From an uncultured Nitrospira sp. (GTDB taxonomy: Bacteria; Nitrospirota; Nitrospiria; Nitrospirales; Nitrospiraceae), in the NCBI GenBank assembly GCA_902500715.1, contig CABVRO010000003.1, positions 1-64,000 of the forward strand: a stretch of 64,000 bases of DNA. The letters run 5' to 3'. The translations under genes were made by a program, and so were the position numbers. The notes under the pieces were generated by a model. The model did no database searches and was not told where the DNA came from. It saw nothing but the letters and a program-made list of their open reading frames with translations. Positions 44,743 to 53,099 of this stretch are shown piece by piece (the stretch's first letter is position 1; every line of letters begins with the position of its first letter).

Positions 44743-47247
44743 CTACTGATCGAATCTGAACTGACGCGCATACCAGCCGAGGTAAAACTCGATCCCATTC
44801 TGTTCGATCATCAGATCGATCCGCGCACGCTCCATCCCGGATTTCTCCAGTTCCCAATACCTGAGCGCGGCATCCCGCGGCAGGTCTTCCGGTGCGATCT
44901 CGTCGAAGAAGATCGGCTCGCCCCCTGTCGGTTGCACATAATATTGTCCACGATCCAGATCCAGTCCATATTCGACCTCTCGCCAGGTGCCATCCGGCGC
45001 CTGCGAATGGATCCATTTTTGGATTCGCCCCTCAGCCTGCCCCCACGTTCCACGCATGCTCAATTGCATGTCCGTGCCTGACGGATTGGCATAACCAGGC
45101 TGTCGTGGTGCACCGGGATGGCTATGAGCGACCATGATCCACGGCTGGCTGGTATTCCCCGGATAAACGAACTCATCTGCCCCACCCACAACGACCACGT
45201 AGGTCCCATCCGGATAGTCCGGGGTACCTCTGCTGCGAAGCAGCGCCACCTCAACATCGGCGCCCGCTCGGTTTTCCGCCCAACTGAAATAGACATCGCG
45301 CAGGCTGCTCTTCCGAGCCGCAAACGCCACCACGGTCCCAGGCGCCTGATGTCCCGGCTCTTGGATCAGCACGGTACAGTTGGTCGGCTTGCCTGAGAAC
45401 CGACACCAGGTTCCGTTTGGCTGCTCTTTCCACCTGTGGCCATTACCCAGATCCACTTCATTGACATATTTGCCATCGCCTTCGCTGATGGGCACCTTCG
45501 TCGAACGGTTCACGATGGCGAGTTCTTGATCGGCCAAGTCTTGCGGGAGGACATCGGGGAACTCAACCTGATTGCCGGTTCTGGCCAACAGCGCCTGTTC
45601 CTCTCGCGTGAGGTTGGGCAGCCCCTGCGGGAGCCGTCCTGCGACCGACGGACTTGGGTTGGTGGACGCATCCGGGACTACGAAACGGCCCGGTGTCTTG
45701 TCTGGAAGCCGCGTCGTCGAAGGTGTAGGTGTGTTGGGCACATCAGGGAAGACCAGCACGAGATCACGAACCAGACCAGCCACACGAGGAACCTGCTTCA
45801 TCGCAGCCAGCGATTTTTGGAGCATCGCCACTGGACCGATTTCAATACCGACCAGCGCAAGCAGGAGTTCCACAATCGTCGGACCGATTAACTTGCCGAC
45901 CTCATAGGCAAAAATCGGCAGGCTCTCCTGGATCATGGCATTCAAGGTAGCCGCCTGGTTTCGTCCGAATTCTTCGCCCAGTGCAGCGGCCAGATCCTCC
46001 CCGTCCGGATCCTTCAACAGTAAGATCGTCTCGCGCGCCGCCGCTTCGATGGCCGCCCACTGCCGGGGATCCAGCAGCTGCACGAGATCGAACATTTCAT
46101 CGACCAATCCACGAACGGCCCCGATCGCAAACGGCGTCGGGAAGACCGTATTGAGCGCTGCCATGCGACGCAATTTCGCCGACAAGGCTTCGAAGTCCGC
46201 GGCCTCCAGTCCCACGAGCATGGCATCGAAGAAGGCCGACGCGTTTTGAAACTTCGACACCAGCGGATCCTCGAATTCCCCGCCGGTGTGGGAGAACAAC
46301 CGGCCTGCTCCGGGAGGCGACAGCACCCCGCCGTCCTCCGTCACAAACGCCTCGACTTCCGGCCGACCTTGCACGTTGGAGACGGAATAGTGCCCCGGCT
46401 CGTTCGTGCCTGCGTGAAAAATCGTTTCGGCGTTGGTAAAGCGAGAGTAGCGGGCGGAGAGGCCTTCCCATTCCAGTCGATACAACCAGAGGCGGCCGTA
46501 TTCATGCAGAATCACGATCGGTTCTCGCCGCGCAATGGCCTCCACAATCGCGTGGCTGCGCCGTGCCTCCGGCACACTCACATCCAGGCGCTCGCGCGCA
46601 ATCAAGCTTGCCGGCCAGGAACTCCCCCAGGTCCCCACCTCCTGCCCCGTAAACAGCGGAGGCCGCTCCGCCAGAAACTCCTCTGAATCGAGGTCCTCCT
46701 CGTCGGTGTAAAACAAGGGGGCCAGAGCCGGGCGAGCGCGCAGTTGAAGGGGAGCGCCGGCCTCGAACTGCGCGGCCGCCTGAGCAGCTTCCTGCTCCGC
46801 CTCATGGAGGGAGGATGTCTCTGTGCGGCCATCGACCGACGGAGCGGCCGCATGGCGATATTGCAGGATGTGCGCGACCTCATGGACTACGACAGACGGA
46901 GGGGGATGCGGAGAGGCGAAGACCAGGGTTTCCGGCCAGGCCGCGGCACGGGCACCGGAGTCTGTCAGGAGAGTGGAGGCGCCACAATAAGTCCGCACAC
47001 CGGACAAATCGGCGGCAAAGGCTCGTTCCATTCCGGCCCGGTAAGGAACCGGGCCGGACGCTCCGCTTGGATAAATGGTGAATCGGCTGGGGTGATGAGT
47101 AAACTGAGAGGAACCGGAGCCGAACTCTACCGTCCCTGCTTCCGAAGTTTCGTCGACCGCACGCCCGGCCAGCGGTGCGTTCCGACGCAGCGTCGACGCG
47201 CCTGCCTGCTGCGCGGATGCTGCTCTGGTCTGATTGACCCGCTCCAT
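44743..47247 (-). CDS. eCIS-associated DUF4157 protein with C-terminal JAMM-like domain, candidate cargo toxin
   Basis: The 834-residue protein has a DUF4157 domain at residues about 70-155 with the metallopeptidase motif VVHEVAHILQY (His122, Glu123, His126). A long helical middle follows, with hydrophobic segments near residue 455 (IVELLLALVGIEIGPVAML), then a Pro-rich linker and a GHRWKEQPNGTWCRFSG segment of the type found before toxin domains. The C-terminus has VAHSHPGAPRQPGYANPSGT followed by Asp, that is HxH-x12-SxxD, near residues 709-727, a JAMM/JAB-like zinc site. It is the last gene of the eCIS operon. A cargo role is inferred from layout; no immunity gene is seen. Confidence 0.75.
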   Translation of the reverse strand: MERVNQTRAASAQQAGASTLRRNAPLAGRAVDETSEAGTVEFGSGSSQFTHHPSRFTIYPSGASGPVPYRAGMERAFAADLSGVRTYCGASTLLTDSGARAAAWPETLVFASPHPPPSVVVHEVAHILQYRHAAAPSVDGRTETSSLHEAEQEAAQAAAQFEAGAPLQLRARPALAPLFYTDEEDLDSEEFLAERPPLFTGQEVGTWGSSWPASLIARERLDVSVPEARRSHAIVEAIARREPIVILHEYGRLWLYRLEWEGLSARYSRFTNAETIFHAGTNEPGHYSVSNVQGRPEVEAFVTEDGGVLSPPGAGRLFSHTGGEFEDPLVSKFQNASAFFDAMLVGLEAADFEALSAKLRRMAALNTVFPTPFAIGAVRGLVDEMFDLVQLLDPRQWAAIEAAARETILLLKDPDGEDLAAALGEEFGRNQAATLNAMIQESLPIFAYEVGKLIGPTIVELLLALVGIEIGPVAMLQKSLAAMKQVPRVAGLVRDLVLVFPDVPNTPTPSTTRLPDKTPGRFVVPDASTNPSPSVAGRLPQGLPNLTREEQALLARTGNQVEFPDVLPQDLADQELAIVNRSTKVPISEGDGKYVNEVDLGNGHRWKEQPNGTWCRFSGKPTNCTVLIQEPGHQAPGTVVAFAARKSSLRDVYFSWAENRAGADVEVALLRSRGTPDYPDGTYVVVVGGADEFVYPGNTSQPWIMVAHSHPGAPRQPGYANPSGTDMQLSMRGTWGQAEGRIQKWIHSQAPDGTWREVEYGLDLDRGQYYVQPTGGEPIFFDEIAPEDLPRDAALRYWELEKSGMERARIDLMIEQNGIEFYLGWYARQFRFDQ

Positions 47248-47277
47248 TGAGGACTCATACGCAGACGACCACTGCCG

Positions 47278-47598
47278 TTACTTGCCCCGCCCCTTCCCCC
47301 GAGTCGGACGCGGAGGCGTCGGTTGTTCCCCGAAGCGCTTCTTGTCTTCCTCAATGAGTTTTTCCAACGCGATGATGTCCGTCTGATACACGGCGAGCTG
47401 TTGATCGATCTGACGCGTAAACGAGGCTTTCGCCTCCGCGAGATTGGACATCCTTGTCTTCAATTCCGTTACCGTCGCCTCCCTGGCCGCAATCGTCGCG
47501 GTCTGGGTCGGCGGTTTCTTAAAAGCCGCCTCCAGGGACGCTCTCGCCTCACCGATCACTTTCGCTTGCTCCGCCACGATCTGATTCAAAGTCGCCAT
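47278..47598 (-). CDS. Small coiled-coil protein of the eCIS operon
   Basis: The 106-residue protein is almost all helix with heptad spacing (LNQIVAEQAKVIGEARASLE, LAEAKASFTRQIDQQLAVYQ, IIALEKLIEEDKKRF) and a basic Pro-rich tail (PPRPTRGKGRGK). It lies 26 bases after the beta-helix giant and 30 bases before the DUF4157-JAMM gene. A role as chaperone, adaptor or loading factor for its neighbours is possible, but the sequence gives no family. Confidence 0.7.
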   Translation of the reverse strand: MATLNQIVAEQAKVIGEARASLEAAFKKPPTQTATIAAREATVTELKTRMSNLAEAKASFTRQIDQQLAVYQTDIIALEKLIEEDKKRFGEQPTPPRPTRGKGRGK

Positions 47599-47624
47599 CG
47601 CAGTTCTCCTTTAGTCGCACATCA

Positions 47625-50600
47625 TTAGGGTCGATTGAAGCCGGAGATCGGGGATGGAATCCCTCCGAAGTTCACCGGATTGGCCTGAGCCAGGTTGCCC
47701 ATGTAGACCGCATCCTTCATGCCGTGGAAATCCACGGACGGAATGGGCACATTCGTCTTGATGTGATTACCCATCACAATGGCACTTCTTGCCGAGAGGG
47801 ATACGGTTGCGATCCCCTGGGCGGCCACGCTGGCGTGCCAACAAAAATTGTTGCTGAAGAAGAGCCGCTCGAAGCGGCGGAACAACGTGTCGCTCAGACT
47901 CTGTTGGGCGACTTCGACCAGCGCCGTTCGACCAGGTCCTAGGAATTTGTTGTCGAGAATCTGTGCGCTGAATCCGAACACCACCTGGCCGGCCCCGAAC
48001 GTGATGACCTGCTCCAGCCAACCACGCATCCACAACGCGCGGTGCTCCTGATTCGCATCCAATAGGGCCGCATTGGCATACGTCACCAGGTTGCTCTGCA
48101 CTCGCGCCTCCAGAATCAAGTCGGCGATAATGCCCCAGGACAGCCCACTGATGGTCGTATTGTCCGGCGAGACTCCGGTATTCATCACCTCACAGGATTC
48201 CACGCACAACTCCCCGAGCTGCAGGGAGGCGCCGATGCCGATGGACGGGGCCTGCTGATAACCACAGTTCAACACCCGGTTCTCAGTCAGGGCGCATTTG
48301 GCAAACCCGACCAGGCTCAGAATCCCCCAATGCCGCATATCTTCGACGCGATTCTGGCTGCACGTGAACGACGTATGAACGACTGCGGTAATCCCCCCGC
48401 CACCCTGTACCAGACTGTTGTCGGTCAGCACGTTCGCCGTCCCGCCGCTGGCCGCGACCGGCCAAGTGGTGTTTGTCACGCGATTGCCCTGCACCCGGAC
48501 CCGACTCGAAAATGCCAGCAGAATACCGAACCGAACCTCCTGCCCCTCGCTGTTTACCTTGTTGTCGAGGATCTCGGCTCCCTCATTGCCGATCACCACG
48601 ATGGCATCCTGCACCCCGAGGATCGTGTTCGCAGCAATCCGTCCACCGACGGACCCGAGGCTGCCGTTGGGGCCGAGTCTGGCCAGCAGCAACGCGATCG
48701 GCCGAACCGATCCCGCCTCTTTCAACAGGGACCCAAGTTGATTGCGTTCGACGACCGCATGCCGGCCGCTGACGGAAATGCCGCCATACTCCGGCGAACT
48801 GTAGAGCAGAATGTTGTCGCTGATGACGCATCCATCGGCAGCCACATCGATGCCGAACGCCTTCAACGTCCCGGGGTCCAACGCTCCCAGCCGCACAATA
48901 TAGTTTCCGGCAATGGTGGAACCGGCAGCCAGCGAAAACGGCGTGCCGGTCAGACCTCCATTGTTCAAGACAATGCCGAAGACGAACCCCAGCAGGCGAT
49001 TGTCTTCGATGCGCGCCGGGAAGGACACATCCTGGAGGAGAAGCCCCACCAGGCCTCCGTCGCTCTTCTGCTTGTTTGCGGCATCGAAGCTGTTGCCGAT
49101 GATGACGAGACCCGTCGTATCGGCGAGCGTCCAGAGTCCGTAGTGCACATTGTCGACGAGACAGCCCGTCACGCGCACATCGGTGCTGCGGCTGATGACG
49201 ACACCGGCGATCTGCGTCGGCACCTGCGCCCTTAACAGACACCGCTCGAGCGTGGCCTCGCGGCAACGGTCCATCGTCACCATGGCCTGCAGGCCCTGCC
49301 CCTGTTGCCCCTTGTTCTCCAGCAGCCACGACAACCCGGAGACGGTCACATGTTCCAACAACAGCCCGTCTGGATGACCGAGGTGTAGCAGCTCCGTCCC
49401 ATTCCTCCGGACGACGCGCGCGCCCAAAGTTTCCCCGTGCAACGACACATTGGATTGTTCGATGCGAATCGGCGCCGCAATTTCGTGCTCGCCGACTTTG
49501 AGACACACACAGCCGCCTTCCTCGGGCAAGGAATCGATTGCGGCTTGAATATCCTCACCGGGCCGCACCACGACCGTACAACAGCCGGGAGTCAACTCCG
49601 TGAGCGGGGGAAAGACGGTCCGGCAATCGTGGATGTCACCGTCGGCCTCGATGATCGCGAGATGGCAGTAATGATGGTAGAGTCCGAGCGGCGGCGAGAG
49701 ATTCAGTCGCTCGATATCGGCATCCGCAGTCCTGGCCGCAAAACACCAATAGTCCCCGCTCCTTGCCGTCCCACCAGCCTGCACCGTCAACGTGGCTTGC
49801 ACCCCGTGCTCCAACACAAAGCTGGGATTCGCCGCGGACAGCTCGATCAATCCGTCAGTCGTAAGGTCCAGGTTCACCAGTTGCGAGCCGTCCGGCTTGC
49901 GCACAATCCCGGCTTGATCCCATCGGATCACGCGCAGATGTTTGGTCGCATCCGCGATCCCTTCGGGGAACTCGGCGATCGGAAGGGCCGGGCTGAAAGT
50001 CAACGTCTTGTTGGTGTCATCCACCGTGACCTTGCGCATCTCGCCGGGTAGACCGGCGAACTCCCGCCCATCACTCGTGAACTCCACCCAGTCCCCGGTC
50101 TTGAAGCGCAACACGTTGTCACGCCCCAGGCTGTCCACACGCACGGTCGTCCGGCCCGCCAGGATTTCAACGGTGGTGGTGGAGACATGCGCATTTTCCC
50201 GAGACCATTTCACCTTCGCAGTGGTGTTCGTGGCGCTGTGGACCTCGACACGATAGAGATGGTTCTCCAGGCCGCGATAGCCGCCGGTCGGCGGGACGAG
50301 ACAGGGATCGGGCTCCGTGGTGACGGCCACCGTGGTCGTGGTCAGCCGCGCGGTAGACGGACGGTTTCCCGCCGGCCAGCCGGGAATGTCCTCCAAGGGG
50401 GTTTTGCAATGCACCTCCGCCGGAATGCCGCCGAGAACCCTCACCTGCCAGGCCGTCTGGTTCCTCGTGGTCGAATCCACATTGACAGCCGGCTCGATGA
50501 GGTCCGGCGCTTGCAAATGCGTGACTTCCCTTCGCCACACGTCCAGATAGACCAGCGAGCGCACCTGAGGAGGAATCGTCACAGGGCCGCCGAAGGGCTG

Positions 50601-50939
50601 ATCTTTTACGAACAGTGCCGCCGTGCCGTACTGTTCTTCGATCGTCGCATTGAGTGCTGGTGCGGTTCCGTGGTTTTCGGCCACGTACCCATCGACGTAC
50701 ATCCGCCCCTGCCCGACGGTCAGTTCCCCTCCGCTGACGCCGATTGTGAATCCATCCGGTGTCTCCGCCGGCACGCCGCAGCGCCCCACCACATCGATGG
50801 TCTCCGCGCGCCAACGGCGGTCCTGGAGATCGACGTACTCATTCCAGTCGGCATCGAGGTCCACACGCCCCTGTTGCCGCAGTACGCCCTGGTAATGTTT
50901 CTCAGGGTTGAATCGTTTCCGGCTGTAATCGCCACTCAT
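47625..50939 (-). CDS. DUF6519 / right-handed beta-helix surface protein of the eCIS
   Basis: The 1104-residue protein opens with a DUF6519-type domain: MSGDYSRKRFNPEKHYQGVL, QQGRVDLDADWNEYVDLQDR and GRCGVPAETPDGF. The C-terminal half (from about residue 460, VVVRPGEDIQAAIDSLPEEG) is a pectate-lyase-like beta-helix with many short repeats (VTGCLVDNVHYGLWTLADTT, ALTENRVLNCGYQ). Such folds occur in phage tail spikes that bind or cut glycans. Its place after the baseplate genes suggests a fibre or plate-associated receptor-binding protein. No catalytic residues can be assigned. Confidence 0.8.
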   Translation of the reverse strand: MSGDYSRKRFNPEKHYQGVLRQQGRVDLDADWNEYVDLQDRRWRAETIDVVGRCGVPAETPDGFTIGVSGGELTVGQGRMYVDGYVAENHGTAPALNATIEEQYGTAALFVKDQPFGGPVTIPPQVRSLVYLDVWRREVTHLQAPDLIEPAVNVDSTTRNQTAWQVRVLGGIPAEVHCKTPLEDIPGWPAGNRPSTARLTTTTVAVTTEPDPCLVPPTGGYRGLENHLYRVEVHSATNTTAKVKWSRENAHVSTTTVEILAGRTTVRVDSLGRDNVLRFKTGDWVEFTSDGREFAGLPGEMRKVTVDDTNKTLTFSPALPIAEFPEGIADATKHLRVIRWDQAGIVRKPDGSQLVNLDLTTDGLIELSAANPSFVLEHGVQATLTVQAGGTARSGDYWCFAARTADADIERLNLSPPLGLYHHYCHLAIIEADGDIHDCRTVFPPLTELTPGCCTVVVRPGEDIQAAIDSLPEEGGCVCLKVGEHEIAAPIRIEQSNVSLHGETLGARVVRRNGTELLHLGHPDGLLLEHVTVSGLSWLLENKGQQGQGLQAMVTMDRCREATLERCLLRAQVPTQIAGVVISRSTDVRVTGCLVDNVHYGLWTLADTTGLVIIGNSFDAANKQKSDGGLVGLLLQDVSFPARIEDNRLLGFVFGIVLNNGGLTGTPFSLAAGSTIAGNYIVRLGALDPGTLKAFGIDVAADGCVISDNILLYSSPEYGGISVSGRHAVVERNQLGSLLKEAGSVRPIALLLARLGPNGSLGSVGGRIAANTILGVQDAIVVIGNEGAEILDNKVNSEGQEVRFGILLAFSSRVRVQGNRVTNTTWPVAASGGTANVLTDNSLVQGGGGITAVVHTSFTCSQNRVEDMRHWGILSLVGFAKCALTENRVLNCGYQQAPSIGIGASLQLGELCVESCEVMNTGVSPDNTTISGLSWGIIADLILEARVQSNLVTYANAALLDANQEHRALWMRGWLEQVITFGAGQVVFGFSAQILDNKFLGPGRTALVEVAQQSLSDTLFRRFERLFFSNNFCWHASVAAQGIATVSLSARSAIVMGNHIKTNVPIPSVDFHGMKDAVYMGNLAQANPVNFGGIPSPISGFNRP

Positions 50940-50993
50940 GTGCGCTCTCCTGATAAATAGTGCGTTGTGCTTCCATGGCCGCGACAGGGCGCG

Positions 50994-53099
50994 TCACGTT
51001 GAGTAGAACACCCCCGCCTCCAGCCCGAACCTCAGATACTCCTGCAGTCGGATCTTGAGATTGTCTTCTCGCTGCGGCGCAAACGCATCGTGGAAGACCC
51101 CCATTTCCGATTCATCGTCGGCTCCGCGCCCGATGTCCTCCGGGCAATGACCCGCGAGCTGCCCATAGGCCGCCTGCCCATACCGGCGGGCCGTGAAGGC
51201 CGGCCTGACACGGGCTTGCGTTGCGAGCGTGAGGGCTTGCGTCTCCGGACCGGTGAGGCTGCCCTTCGGTTGATCCGCTTCCAACAAGGCCGCCTCTACA
51301 GCCAGATCCGGGTGGCACCGGAACCGGCGTGGCACAATCGAATTCAGCGGCACGAAGGAGAAGCGGCAGCAGCCTTGCTGGTTCTGCTCGGACCAGACCG
51401 GATGGTTCCAGCTGTCGCCCCCGGTAAGGGCGGACGCGAAGATCGTGTTCGAGGCGAGGTCCAAGCGTTTCGTATGAACCTTGCCCATCACCGTGCAACT
51501 CACGATGCTCAATACTCCCCCGGCGCCCAGACCATCGAGGGCTGAATAGGCCACCCCGGTCGGGGCCGTCGCATCGACTAGTGAATGGGCGATCGAGAGC
51601 TCCGTACTGTCCACGGCGCGGATGCCTCCCACCACACAGTGGTCGATCTCGACAGTCGTACCCTCTCGCTCAATCACCAACGAGGGAGCGGATGGCGACA
51701 CCGGCTCGCCTTCGCGCGTCAGGCTCAGTCCCGGAACCAGCGTGCAATGGCGTAGGCGCAGGAGACGAGTGCCATCCCCGCCCACCGCGTTAATACGTAC
51801 CCGCCCACCGGTGATGAGGAGTCCGTTCAAGGTCAATTCCGCCCCTGGTGCCAGGGTGATCGTCCAGTCGCCGTTCAGCACCAACGTCGGGCGTTGTTCG
51901 TTGGCGGCGCGCACCTCTACCTTCGCGGCAGCAGGAAGATTCAGACTCAACGTCTCCGCATAACGCCCGCTGTCGTCGATCTGGACGATGCCGCCCGCCT
52001 GAGCCGCGGTCAGCTCCGCCTGCAGACTCTGTCCCTGCGTGACGGAGGCAAACCCGCCGCCCGGCGCAAAGGTCTTGCCGCGCTCGTACGATCCGCCGCC
52101 GGTCGGCATGCTGAATCCATAGTGGTACGTAACGCGCACATTGACCGGCAGGGTTCCCGGTGGGACGGCAATGCGCCCCAACACCGGATCGATCGAGACT
52201 TTGCTCACCGGAAGGTGCGCCCAGCTCAGCCCGTCATCGGAGAGGTTACAGACATGAATGTGCTTCCAGGTCAGCTCAACACCATCGATCTCGATCGAAA
52301 TACTTTTTCCCTCGCCGAAATAGAGACTGGGGGTCTCGTCACTCGACTGAACAATGTCGCGATCCAACACTCTGCGGCTGATCGGCTCCGGTACATTGAT
52401 CGGTTCGGTCAGATGGGTGATATCCGTCTCCGACTGTGGCCTCGTGAAGAGTTGTTGGTTATTTCCCAACGGACTGAACAGGAATCGTTCATCATCGACG
52501 CGAAACGCCGGGGATCGGCGCACCGCGTACGCGTCTAACCGCCAGAGGAAGAGCCCGATGTTGGGGATGTTGTACCGCCCCTGCTGAGTGTCGATGCGCC
52601 GCATGTCGACGGAATGCGCGATCTGATTGAAAGCTGTGTCCCGCCGCTCTAAGGCTTCCCAATTCCGCAGATCGACCGTGGTGAGATTGGTCGGACGGAG
52701 GTGGTTCATGTACTGGCTGGTTTCCAGCGACTGGAAGAACTCCACAACCCGCGCATTCCACCCCGTGACATCCCGCGCCAGCTGTTCGAGAACGGTCGCG
52801 GTGCCCTTCCGGCGTCGATAGGCAATGGTATTGGCCACCTCCGCCCTGGCACTGCGCGTCCGTTCGGTGACGGCATGTAAGGTCCTGTACCCGATCACGT
52901 CACCGATGTAGGGCGCTACCCAGTCGGCGCAGGTCTCGATGAACTGATCGTCGTAGAGTTGATCGAGATTTTCTCGTAACACGGCGATGTCTTCGGCCAG
53001 CACCTCGCATAAGGCCCGCAGCACGCCCCTCTGTTCGGCATCACGAATGCGATAGACCGCCGGGAGGAGTTGATAGAGCTTATCCGCTTCCGGATTCAT
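50994..53099 (-). CDS. gpI-like baseplate protein with beta-helix insert
   Basis: The 701-residue protein begins as a tail protein I (P2 gpI) relative: YQLLPAVYRIRDAEQRGVLR, ETCADWVAPYIGDVIGYRTL and AYRRRKGTATVLEQLARDVT. From about residue 360 it has beta-helix-like repeats (SLNLPAAAKVEVRAANEQRP, LAPGAELTLNGLLITGGRVR). It ends with a short helical tail (REDNLKIRLQEYLRFGLEAG). It should join the baseplate wedge to a fibre. It overlaps the upstream wedge gene by four bases. Confidence 0.8.
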   Translation of the reverse strand: MNPEADKLYQLLPAVYRIRDAEQRGVLRALCEVLAEDIAVLRENLDQLYDDQFIETCADWVAPYIGDVIGYRTLHAVTERTRSARAEVANTIAYRRRKGTATVLEQLARDVTGWNARVVEFFQSLETSQYMNHLRPTNLTTVDLRNWEALERRDTAFNQIAHSVDMRRIDTQQGRYNIPNIGLFLWRLDAYAVRRSPAFRVDDERFLFSPLGNNQQLFTRPQSETDITHLTEPINVPEPISRRVLDRDIVQSSDETPSLYFGEGKSISIEIDGVELTWKHIHVCNLSDDGLSWAHLPVSKVSIDPVLGRIAVPPGTLPVNVRVTYHYGFSMPTGGGSYERGKTFAPGGGFASVTQGQSLQAELTAAQAGGIVQIDDSGRYAETLSLNLPAAAKVEVRAANEQRPTLVLNGDWTITLAPGAELTLNGLLITGGRVRINAVGGDGTRLLRLRHCTLVPGLSLTREGEPVSPSAPSLVIEREGTTVEIDHCVVGGIRAVDSTELSIAHSLVDATAPTGVAYSALDGLGAGGVLSIVSCTVMGKVHTKRLDLASNTIFASALTGGDSWNHPVWSEQNQQGCCRFSFVPLNSIVPRRFRCHPDLAVEAALLEADQPKGSLTGPETQALTLATQARVRPAFTARRYGQAAYGQLAGHCPEDIGRGADDESEMGVFHDAFAPQREDNLKIRLQEYLRFGLEAGVFYST

